Source of the DNA: Limnomonas spitsbergensis | Taxonomy: Eukaryota > Chlorophyta > Chlorophyceae > Chlamydomonadales | Reading direction: 5' to 3' | Length of the DNA: 64,000 nt | Assembly: GCA_037349105.1 (NCBI GenBank) | Contig: JAYJMM010000027.1 | Coordinates: 744,001 to 808,000, forward strand | In this document: positions 30,769 through 40,598 of the stretch, piece by piece | Layout of the letters: the number at the start of each line of letters is the position of its first letter | Numbering within the stretch: the first letter of the stretch is position 1 | The notes under the pieces: model-generated | What the model saw: the letters and a program-made list of their open reading frames with translations, nothing else | The model's database searches: none | What the model was told of the DNA's origin: nothing | Position numbers and translations under genes: made by a program

Positions 30769-31413
30769 GCGTGATTGTTGCTTCGGGTCCGTGGCGGACT
30801 TCTTCCCCACTGAGTGGCGGACGTCTACGGGCGGACTCAGCGCCTACACGTTGGCCGCGAATGCGCAGCGGGTTAAGCTGTGGCTGGAACTTCTAGGTGA
30901 CCGACGGGGTGCTGACCGCTTGTAGAGCTTAGACTACTGGCCTGACGGGTCGCGAACCCTGCAGGTCGTTCCGAGTCACTTACCGCGTGTAGCGGGCGAA
31001 GACGTAGCCGTGGACTGCGGACGTAGTCCCGGGTCGGGCAGGGCTTCGGGTTGGGAGTTCTCGTGCTTGCTATATCGGCTTGGTCGCTGATCTAGACTTG
31101 ACTGACTATGTGGTACTGGCTTTGTTGCTCTTCACTGGGTGGGTCTCCGAGATCTATCCGGTGCTGTTTACAAAGAAAGACCTGTCCACTTGAAAGGAAC
31201 GAAGTAAGAGACAGTGGGCAAGCCGGGATACAATGTCCCGGCAAGCCCTTATTACTAAGGTACGGGAAATCCTGGCCTACGATCTTCCCGAAAGTGGGAA
31301 GCTGGGCGTCTAACCCTAAAAAGGGGGCTCCGCAGGGAAGCTGCCGAGTCTACGGGGGCGCGTCAGCGGTCCCTACGGTTTTGGCACGTATACTGCATTA
31401 TACCGTGACAGCT
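30769..31413 (-). other. Block B of the spacer element
   Basis: 645 bp between the two A copies, homologous to 5623-6258. It shares GTCCGCCAC...GGACCCGA at its 3' end, the CCGGGA/TCCCGG hairpin near 31225-31250, and CACCGGATAGA-like text in the middle. No gene. Confidence 0.6.
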
Positions 31414-31642
31414 GTCGCACCATAAAGCAGTAACCGTGCCAAAATGGTGGAAGCTGTTAGTACTGCCTTAGAGAGGCTCAAACTAATCACAACTATGGTT
31501 CAACACCTGTACACACATGCACCTTGTACTACACTGCGGAGGTGCAAGGGCTGTAAAGGGGGACTAGGTACCGCGTACCGTATAAGAGGGAAGGTTGGCC
31601 TACCCCAGCGCCCCTAGCTGTGGGTGCCGCCCCTACTTTACT
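31414..31642 (-). repeat. Terminal repeat A, inner copy, spacer element
   Basis: 229 bp, preceded on the minus strand by GAGGAGCGGGGGGCG (31643-31657), the equivalent of the polypurine tract seen before the other element's first A copy. Confidence 0.75.
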
Positions 31643-32077
31643 CGCCCCCCGCTCCTCACGATACGCACACCGGGCGTGCGTGGGGATCCGGACTAGGGGT
31701 GGTACTGAAACTGGAATCGGAAAATATGTACACTCAGAACTTGTCAGTTCCCTAACACGGAAGCCTCCAAAACATCTGACTGCAATCCAGCCAGTCGGAA
31801 GAAAATCCACTGAAGAAAATCCACTGCAGGAAATGTGCTGCAGGACATCCACAAAAGGAAATTCACCAAAGAAAAAAGCACTGAAACCCGTGGCGAACCT
31901 TAGGTCCTCCTACGGCTCCGCACCCTCGACAAAGGCCTCTGGGAACCTGATCTCTCTCCGGCCTGATCAGGGCACACAGAATCCGGTACCGCCACCAGTG
32001 TCAGGCTTGGTTGAAGTCAATGAAGGGTCAGAACCCATCAGAAACCCTCAGCAACCCTCAGCAACCATCAGCAACCA
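31643..32077 (-). other. 3' non-coding tail of the spacer element
   Basis: No supported gene on the minus strand. Short GAAAATCCACTG(A/C)AG-type repeats occur at 31800-31850 and GCAACCATCA-type repeats at 32040-32090. A plus-strand frame of 157 codons (31620-32093) crosses the repeat and is not credible. Confidence 0.4.
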
Positions 32078-34260
32078 TCAGAAACCATCATAAACCAGTG
32101 GCGTCCACCTGATCCGCCTGTTCTCCCCTGGCTCCTCGGCTGTTGACCTCCTCTCTCTAACGGGGCCGTGGGCCAGGCCTTGCCTGATGGGGCTCCTGGT
32201 TCTGTCCTGCGGCCAACGTTCGCCATGGGGGCTGCGGGCAGCCTTCCTGGCCCTGTACCCTCCGCTTCTGCCCTCGTGCTCCCCGCTGATATGGCGGGGT
32301 GCCTTACCGGGCGTGACAGGGCTGCGGCTTCTAGTTCTTCCGCCCCGGTGCCTGCCGTCTGGGCTGTGGGCCTCCCTGCCCCTGGGGCGCTGGTCTTTGC
32401 CGCCGCTGGCGCCCCGTTGGGCTGGGGGTTGCCTTCTGTCCGGTGATCCCTCCCGGGGCTGCTGTTGTGCGCTGGTCCTTCTGCCTGCGAGCCCCACCGG
32501 CCTGCGATCGTCTTGGCACTGCTCGGCGCTGGGGGTCCGCCGCTCCCTGCGGTCGCTGCGGCGCTCTGAGCTCCTTCCTCTTGGCTGACGCCCCTCGGTG
32601 CTGGCGCGCCTGGGCACCCTGCTGCTGTCGGGGTCGCGTTCTGGGCCGCAGCTGGACCCTCGCGCCCGAGACCTAGGGCTGCGGCTGACATCTGCTTTAG
32701 GGTGTTCGCCCCTTTTTGGCTTGCCCTCATCGTCCCGCTGGTTCAGCGGTGGCTCCTCCAAGTAATCCCAGAGGGCGGGATCGTTGAGCTGGTGCAGGAC
32801 CTCCTGTACCTCGGTGAGCTGATCACCAAGCACCCCCTCTTTGCCGTCCTGTACGCCTCCCTTGGCTCCTTCGCCCGGTGCCGCGTCCTGCTGTGGGGGC
32901 TCGGCGATCTTCTCTGCTGTACGCTGCGGCTGCTCGGCCTCCTTGGCCTTTCCCCTAGCTCCGCTGCTGGCTGCCCGCTGGACCTCACTAGAGTGGGTAT
33001 GGCTCTGGGGTTGCTTCTGTGCTTCTGTACTCCTCCCTGTACTTCCTTTTGAGCACATTGACCTTGGCGATCCACCTGTCGCACTCGCTCCTCCACCGGG
33101 ACAGGTCCTTCTCTGCGGCCCCGTCAGCCACGGCCCGGGACTGCTCCATCTTGAAGAAGTATATGTCTGCCTCCCTGCTGGCAATTTCCTGATGGCCCGG
33201 CTCAGTACCTGGACCCGGACCTCCAGGCTGCTGATGACTGCCTCCCTGGGGTCGTCCTGGTCTGCCTGCGGCTCACTTTCCGAGTCGGCACTCTCCTCAT
33301 CGCTGGAGCCGGTGTCCCGCGTGTGCGTAGCTGGGGAGCCTGGCTGGCAGCTGCCCATGCTGTATGAGTCCTTGCCCTGGCCGGTCTCGTTCTCCAGGAG
33401 CTCCCTAAGCCGCTGCTCGCATTCCTGGTCCGTATGCGACATGCGCATATCGCAGTACGCGCAGGGGCCGTCATGTTGCCTTCGCATGGTACTTCTGACC
33501 TCCTGTCGGGCGGTGTGCTCCTGCTCCATGGCTATCCTTGCCTTGTCCCGCGCGGCCACGGAGGGGCCCATGGCTTTGCCTTCCTTGTCTCCGCTGGCGG
33601 GCCGGCCCCCGGTACCCCTGGTACCGTCCTGGCCTGCTGGCGTAGGGTGAGCCTGAGCAGTGGCCTCTGGGCCGGCCTCCGGCGCTGCAGCAGCGGCGGC
33701 TCCCCTTTGTCCTGTCCGCTGGCAGTCCTCCTCAGCGTCTGCGCCGCGGTTCCCCTTGGCCTTGGCCTGCCTGGCCCCCTTTGGTGCCGCCGCAGGTGCC
33801 TCTGCTGCGGGCAGACGAACGACGCGGTTTGCGACCACGGTGGTTTGCGTCTGCGGGTTGCCTCCTGTACCTGTCACCATGGCACAATGCGGGGTTACAT
33901 CTGGGTTCTCCTCGCCCCAATCTGCTAGCCACTCCCCAGGCACCAAGGCAGGGTCATCCAGGCCGGCCCACGCTGCTGTTGCCGCCTGGTGGCCCCCCGC
34001 TGGGGAGGCCAGCTCTAGCGGCAGGGTCAGCCTGTCGGCTCCACCTTGGGGAAACAGGGTTAAGCGCCCTGCGGCCTCCAGGATTCCCCCATACTTGAGG
34101 AATTCGGGGTTCCCCACCAGGTGCTCATACGCGTCAGGGGGAGTCTTGACCACTCTGACTGCTGCTTTCTCCACGATCGCGTTCGGGCTTCCATACCCGT
34201 ACACGACGTAGATGAACAGGATCCCGTGCAGGTCAGCTCCTGCATTATCGGTTGTCCTGA
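32078..34260 (-). pseudogene. Protease C-terminal half plus Arg/Ser-rich tail with second zinc knuckle
   Basis: The frame (708 codons from 34204, open a little further upstream) overlaps the end of the Gag-protease frame by about 140 nt. Its first residues (ILFIYVVYGYGS, then IVEKAAVRVV) look like the missing second half of the retropepsin fold, so the two frames were probably joined by a frameshift. Near residues 246-260 is CAYCDMRMSHTDQEC, a C-x2-C-x5-H-x4-C zinc-knuckle-like motif. Residues about 400-700 are rich in Arg, Ser, Gln and Pro (for example RSPRSRARGSS, GGRTRSRSP), suggesting nucleic-acid binding. No RT, RNase H or integrase follows before the terminal repeats, so this element lacks polymerase genes. 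Confidence 0.55.
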
Positions 34261-37200
34261 TTTTTCATCCGTCAGGACCAGCTTGGCCCCCATGGCCACC
34301 AGCTTCTCGGCTATGTTGACTGTGATGACATGGCATGAGCATGCCGTGTCCATCAGCGCCTTCTGGGCCACCAGCACCTTCCCCTTCACCATGAGGCCTA
34401 CGCACTGGCTGTAGTCGCGCATGTTGTTTGTGAAGTACTGCAGCCTGGGGCTGACGGTGATCGTACGACCCTGACCTATCCAGCCCGGCTCACCGCGGAC
34501 CGGCGTGACTCCCATTGGCATGGTCGTGTGTGCCAGTGCCGTAAGCCGCTCGTTAATGTAGACCACATGCGCACGGACATCGCACATGCCGTCGGCTAGT
34601 CGCCTTAGGGCAAGCCTTTTCGCTCCTTTCCTGGAAGCGTGTTCAACAACCAACGGCTCCTTCTCCTCCTCACTGCTAGATGAGGGTCTAATGGACCGAG
34701 GCCTGGCGTTGTGGGCGGCCTGCTTGTACTCTCCAGGCCTGGGCGTCAGCCCGACCTGCGTCAGCAAGGCCACGTACTCGCTGAGCATTTCGGCCACTGT
34801 TTGGTGCCACCCATCCGGCTCAGCAAGCGCTGAGGGGCCAGAGAGGTGGGACATATGAGCCGACTGCTGACCATGCCCCGCCTGCCCCTGTGGCGGCCTC
34901 TGGGATTGCCTGCCGCCTTGGTTTCTGTCGTAGGTCCTGCAGGCAGGTTGCCCCTGCGGTCTTGGTGGCTGCGGGTACGGCTGTTGTGGCGGCCTGGCCT
35001 GCCCTGTGGCAATGTCGGTGGCCAGGAGGTTTGGGCGGCGCTCGTCTCTAGCCCTGGGAGTCCTGCAGTCCCTTGCCAGGTGGTCCAGGCTGCCGCATTG
35101 GAAGCAGGCCTTGGGGGCGCCCCCAGTGCTGTGGGTGCTGGTCGTCAAGGCTGTGGCTTGGTCGGCCCACGTGACGCCCTTGGCCCTGCCTTCCTGCCGG
35201 GCAGGCTGGTTGCTGTTCTGGTAAGGCGCAACTCCTGGCCCATCCACTCTAGACCGGGATTCCCACTGGCTGGGCCTATCTCGTCTGCCGCGTCCCGCCT
35301 GCTGCTCCCCATGGCTCCTCTGCTGGTGGTCTCCCGGCCATTGCCTGGTGTCCAGGGCAGCCAGGCCCCCCAATTCCAGGGCGAACCTCTCCCACATCAG
35401 CACATGCTGCGTCATGACCTCCACCTGACCCTCGTCTGTCATGTTCAGGTACCCTGGTACGGTCATGATAAATGCTGTCAGCTTCACTCTGACTGCTCCT
35501 GGCAGCCCTTCGTAGAACATGTGGGCCACCGAATGCCTCCTGCCAAAGTGGTCCACTGCGTCTCTGGAGATTTGCAGCAGCTCCGCTTTGGACATGACTC
35601 TGTGGGCGAATGCCTCCACGGTTTCCTCCGGCTTGACGCCTGGGTCCAAGGTGGATATGACCCCCAGCTTGAGGCCGGTGACCGCTGCTCTCGCGTCTGA
35701 AGTTGGCTTGCCCACCTCCTTTTGGACCACCCTGATCCACAGAGTGAGCAGGGATACCTCGCTGGGTGGCCCGACCGCCGGGGCCGTCCACGCCTCCTGG
35801 ATCCGCTCGACCTCCCGGGAGGCTTTGTCTCCTTGGGGTGCTGATCGTATGGCGACCACCAGCGGCCCCACGCAGGCTGGCTTGGCTGTCCACATGCCCA
35901 CCAATGAGCGGACCAACAGAGCCATGGCGGAGGGTGACTGGCAAGATCCCGCAATATCTCCTGCCACCACTGCCAGGGCTGGCGGCTCGTCAGATAAAGC
36001 CAGGCGGTTGTGCGAGCCCAACGAGCTCCACGAGCTGCAGGCCTGGCAGTACTGCCTGGCTGCGACTGCCCCTGGCTGGGACATGTCCAGCACTGGCACG
36101 TTGCCCTGGATAGTGGGGATCTTGGTGAACCGTGTTCCCCCAGCCAGCTGCAGGATCATCTGTTTCTGCAGCTGTATGTGCGTCTCCGCCTGCTCCAGGG
36201 CTATCCTTTCCCTTTTTTGTCTCATGGATTCCCTGCTGGAGACTGGGCTGCGGCCCTCTGTGTCCTCCGAGTCTGATTTGCTGGGGTCCGAGCCAGATCC
36301 GCCGCCGCCGTTCCTGGCTGGGCTTCGCCTGCGCTGGTCACGTTGGTCTCTGCGGTCTGCGCCTCGCTGGGACTGCCCGCCCCCAGATGGCCTCTCGCTT
36401 GCCATGCTTATGGGGCGGCTGCCGCCCTCCGAAGACTGCATCGCTGGTTCTTGGCGCCTATCCTCGTCTGACTCCGCCTGCCTGCTGGGCTGGTAACTGC
36501 CGGGCCTGCTGTGTTGCGTTCCACCAGTGTAATCCCTTGCCTCGGAAGCTGACAGACCGTCGTCCCTGCTTTCCTGCCTTTGCTGGCAGCCTCCCCCGGT
36601 GGTGCCTGCTGGATTGATTTCCAGCAAAATCTGCCTTCCTTGGCTGGGGCCTTGGCTCCTTCTCTCCGGCCTGCCCTGTGCCTGTGCTGCTCGTCCCCGC
36701 AGGAATTCAGCGATGTGGTCCACCTGGCCCTCTTGGCCGCTGTGTTCCGTATGATCCACGATGCGCAGCATATCGTGGGACTCTTGCATGCTGGCCCTTC
36801 TTGGCACTGAGCTCTGCTGCAAGCTGGTTGTCCTAGGCTGTTCGCTGGCCGCTGGGCTGTTGGGTCTGGGCCTGCGCCCTACGTCCAGCCGCTGGTTCCG
36901 GAGACTGAGCTCACTGCTGGCCTCCAGGCGCTCCCATCTGGCTTGGCTGGCAGCTGGGGCAGCTCCTTCTGTCTGTTCCTGCCATCTTCGCACCTCCCTG
37001 CGGTCGTCTGGCTGCAGTCTGGATGCCTCGAAACCTTCCCACTCCTCGAGCTCCCCTTGCTCGGATTCGGGCTCCTCCTGATCCCCTGCTGTGCCGTTGC
37101 ACCACTCGTCGGCGAAGGCTTTGACAGCGAGGGCCGCCTCTGGCCCTGCTGCTCCCTTGGACACCCTGCGTAGGGCTGCCAGCAGCGTTGCCCTGTCCTG

Positions 37201-37465
37201 CCCCGTGTGGGGGATGCCCATAAGGGCCTTTGTCGCCCATTCCGCCAGGTGGTGGCTCCGAAACTCCTCGATGGCCTGGGTCTGATCGCTGAGGTGGGCG
37301 AAGCACCTGGAGCACACATGCTGCCACAGCCGTGCTGTCCATTGCAGGACGTCTGCCCATCCGATTGGTAGGAGCTCTCTTGGTTGTTCCGCTGGACCTG
37401 GCTGGCTTACGCTCCCCGGGCGATCTCCCTCTGCCGGGCACCGCTCCCCCGGGATATGTGTCCAA
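34060..37465 (-). CDS. Gag-like polyprotein with zinc knuckle and retropepsin active site
   Basis: A 1085-codon frame (37317-34060) that is open further upstream in the same frame, so the true start is before 37317. The N-terminal part has CSRCFAHL and HHLAEWATKALMGIP. The middle third is Gln/Arg/Ser-rich and low-complexity. A capsid-like helical region follows at residues about 480-680 (EEVSLL-type helices, then MFYEGLPGAVRVKLTAFI and MTQHVLMWERFALELGG). The nucleocapsid knuckle CFQCGSLDHLARDC is C-x2-C-x4-H-x4-C at residues 738-751. Near the end ALMDTACSCHVI (Asp at residue 990) matches the retropepsin motif D-T/S-G/A. It would form particles and process them. It is the best-preserved coding frame in the window. 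Neighbour: the next frame begins within its 3' end. Confidence 0.7.
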
Positions 37466-37646
37466 TCCGGGTTTCTGAGGTACCCATAAGGCTGTCAGCC
37501 TGGCCGCTGCCCTTCTTTTCCTTGCTGTTGTCTTTGGCCACGGCCTCTTGCCTTTGCCCGCCTGCGCTAGCAGGGAACCTGGACTGGGGTGTGCCGTATG
37601 TCGATGCTTCTGTTGCTTCCTCTGCTGGAATACGAGGCGGCCTCGC

Positions 37647-38303
37647 CTATTTCATCCTGCGCAGATCTGGCCTAGGCGGGAATCCTCTTGGCGCCTGTAT
37701 TCCCCCGCGCGGATCTGACGGCTCCACCTTGGCGGCTAGGTCAGCCCGTGGCTGCCCTACCGGGGCGGCCTGCGCGGTCGTGGCTCGTGGGTTGCCGCGT
37801 TTCTGCTCCCGCAGTCCCACCATTGTTTCTGCTGACTCCCCTTGGGACAGCTGTTCACTGGATCTTGTCCGCTCCATCTTGACCACTGCCGACTGGACCA
37901 CCCCCCTGACCACTGCGGGCTCATGCTGGGGCTCATTGGCTTCCTTCTGGTCTGGCGCCGGGTGGTGCGGCTCAGCCTCGACTCCTTCCCCTTCTGCCTC
38001 TACAGGCAGGTCATCCGGAGGTCGCGCTGGCCCACCACCCTCTCCAACACCACTGGTCTGAGACCTCACAATGGGTGGCTCCGAGGTCGGGTCCAGGGAC
38101 TCATCGCCGGGAACTGGCCATCGCTCTTCCTCCTGGCTCAGCCCAGGGGGAATGCGCGCGATGCCGCCTCGTCCGATGCCCCTGCGTGTCACTTCAACGT
38201 GCAATGTACCCGCATCCAAGGTCCTGGCACTGTCCACCCCCAGTGCCTTGTTTTCCCCAAACCCTGCATATTCATCCCCCGACAGTCCAAGGGCGATTTG
38301 CAT
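37647..38303 (-). CDS. Acidic, Pro/Glu/Gly-rich ORF upstream of gag
   Basis: 218 codons on the minus strand, starting MQIALGLSGDEYAGFGENKA. Then low-complexity EGEG/PAP/EEE-type sequence and a basic end. No domain recognised. It may be the N-terminal part of the Gag polyprotein separated by decay, since the region between it and 37465 has no long gap and the same strand is coding-like. Start choice is only the first ATG. Confidence 0.35.
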   Translation of the reverse strand: MQIALGLSGDEYAGFGENKALGVDSARTLDAGTLHVEVTRRGIGRGGIARIPPGLSQEEERWPVPGDESLDPTSEPPIVRSQTSGVGEGGGPARPPDDLPVEAEGEGVEAEPHHPAPDQKEANEPQHEPAVVRGVVQSAVVKMERTRSSEQLSQGESAETMVGLREQKRGNPRATTAQAAPVGQPRADLAAKVEPSDPRGGIQAPRGFPPRPDLRRMK

Positions 38304-38603
38304 AGCTTCCTCGGCTATTTACTGCATTTATAGGTGTCAAGGGGTCATCCCCTGGTTCCATCCCTCTCACTCGCCCACTGCGTCTTGTAGTATCTGGGTG
38401 CTGGTGGCGGTTAGGATCTACACGTGCGTCATGCATTGTACTTTTGACGCTGAACAGATGTGCCAGCTCGACTGTGTGGGCCCACAGCAACTGGACACTA
38501 GCTTAAAGCTTGCTTCCGTTCTCCTCTACCTTCTGCAGGCTGGTTAGGCGTTGCTAGACAGGTCAAGCACGGGTAACTATTCTAATGGTTCTGGCGGATA
38601 TTT

Positions 38604-39050
38604 TCACTTTCTGGGTTGCTGGTCTCGTCCGCTATTCCCACCGCTTTGCAGCGCAGCTTCCTCTCGGGATCCGCAGGTTCCGCTCAAGCTGTGACTGCAG
38701 CCTTGGATGATCCGTGTATAGCGGGTCTCGTCCGCTATATCCTTCCGCTTCGCAGCGCAGCTTCCTCTCAAGCTGTGACTGCAGCCTTGGATGATCCGTG
38801 TATAGCGGGTCTCGTCCGCTATATCCTTCCGCTTCGCAGCGCGGCTTCCCCCAAGCTGTGACTGCAGCCTTGGATGATTCCTTGTATAGCGGGTCTCGTC
38901 CGCTATATCCTTCCGCTTCGCAGCGCAGCTTCCTCTCAAGCTGTGACTGCAGCCTTGTATGATTCCTCGTTTGGCGGTTCTCGTCCGCTATATCCGTCCG
39001 CTTCGCAGCGCAGCTTCCTCCTCAGGCTCCGCATGGTCCGCTCGAGCTGC
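38604..39050. repeat. 84-bp tandem array
   Basis: About five units with GTCTCGTCCGCTATATCC, CGCTTCGCAGCGCAGCTTCC and GTGACTGCAGCC. The period is 84 bp (unit starts near 38725, 38809, 38893, 38977), hence 28-residue repeats in open frames. 38304-38603 beside it shows no gene. Confidence 0.85.
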
Positions 39051-39401
39051 GATCTGCAGCTTTCGGTTGATTCCTGCACACAGTCTCGGGTTGCCGCTTT
39101 TAAACTAGAATTCCGGATCCTTGCTCACTTCCGTCAACACGTGGGTTGTGCACTGTACCACAAATGCAAGCCAGGTGCACAGGCAATCTCAGCTGGGTTT
39201 ATAACTCCACAGCCTGATCTTCAAGCTACGTCTGCTTCTGGGTTGCCACGCCCAGCGCAAGCAGGAAATGACTTGGGTTCTTTGGAGAATCCTCTGTTCA
39301 GTGATTTCTACCTGTCCAAGGCAGATCACAGTCTTCAAAAAGAAATTTCACAATTGATGCAATGGATCATGCACGCACTGCGTAATGTATTCACCGTGTG
39401 A
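39051..39401 (+). other. Exon-like ORF crossing the inner edge of the right arm
   Basis: The 3' part of a 175-codon plus frame (38874-39401) after the array reads non-repetitively: GCALYHKCKPGAQAISAGF, DLGSLENPLFSDFYLSKA, QKEISQLMQWIMHALRNVF. The inverted repeat begins at 39352, so only the last 16 codons are shared with the left arm. No family recognised. Confidence 0.35.
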
Positions 39402-39905
39402 AGAGTATGAAAACGTGTGAATTCCGACTTTCTGCCCGAAAATCTGTTCAAATGCTCATGCTTTCCGCGGCCATCGCATACAAGTTCCGCTTATTTTTCG
39501 CAGGGTCGCTGGCAATGTTTTCGGTAGGCTTTCGACAGTCGTTCACAAAGCTTTCGCGACGTTGTCCCGAAGCGTGGTTAGGAGTAATACTGGGCTGTGT
39601 GAATTACGACGACTGTCCCCCGAATATCAGTTTAAAATCCTATTTTCCGTAGCTAGCGCTTATTTTTCGCTGTCGAAGCCAATTTTTTCCGTAGCCTTTC
39701 GTCAGTCTTTCGCAAAGTGCCAACGATGTTTTTAGGTGGCCTTTCGGTAGCCTTTCTTGAGTCTTTCGCTAATTTTTCGCTGTCGCTGTCGATTGTTTCG
39801 GTAGCCTTACACGAGTCTTTTGCACAGTGTTAGCGATGTTGTACCGATTTTCCTAAGTGTGAGATTTTCTATATCCAAAGACTTCAATTTTCCTTATGCC
39901 CTTCG

Positions 39906-40159
39906 GGGAAAGTGGAAAGCCCTGGGGTGAAGTGGAAAGCCCTGGGGTGAAGTGAAAAGCCCCGGGGTGAAGTGGATAGATCAGGGGTGAAGGGAAAAGC
40001 CCTGGGGTGAAATGGAAAGCCCCGGGTGAAGTGGAAAGCCCTGGGGTGAAGTGGGAAGCCCCGGGGTAAAGTGGAAAGCTCCGGAGTGAGGTGAAAAGCC
40101 CTGGGTGAAGTGGAAAGCCTTGGGGTGAAGTGGAAAGCCCCGAGGTGAAGTGTCATAAG
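39906..40159 (-). repeat. 20-bp array, right-arm copy
   Basis: Mirror of 23287-23540. Repeat Y follows at about 40280-40519. Confidence 0.85.
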
Positions 40160-40598
40160 CTTAGTCTCACATCACAAAGTTAAACGCGCCACTCGGCACA
40201 CAAACAAGTGGAAGCACCTATCCTAACGGTATACCCTTCACACGGGACTTGCGACAAAGGAGCTCACTTATGATCTGTATTCCTTGCTTCAAGAAACGTG
40301 TTCTTGCATAGGGGATCTGGCATATCTTGAAATGAAATCAAACTTCCGATCGCACAGCCATATCAGGGGCAGATATATCCTAACCAGTGCGAGATATCTG
40401 TACCGCATACGCACCTGATCATCAAGTGAAATTCGGTGGCTGAGACGAGGGAGACGCTGTCAGTCTGAGGGTGATGTAGCTTAATCACGCCAACGACAGC
40501 AAGGACGGGGTCAAGGATGAGAGGAAGTCGAATGGAATAGGACGCAAAAGCTCACAGTTAGAGGTTGCGTCATCGACTAGGCTTTAGGTGACCATGGC

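Noticed and set aside
31620..34211. Plus-strand ORFs opposite the Gag and Arg-rich frames
   Set aside because: GC-rich antisense shadows; the minus-strand frames carry zinc knuckles and the protease motif.
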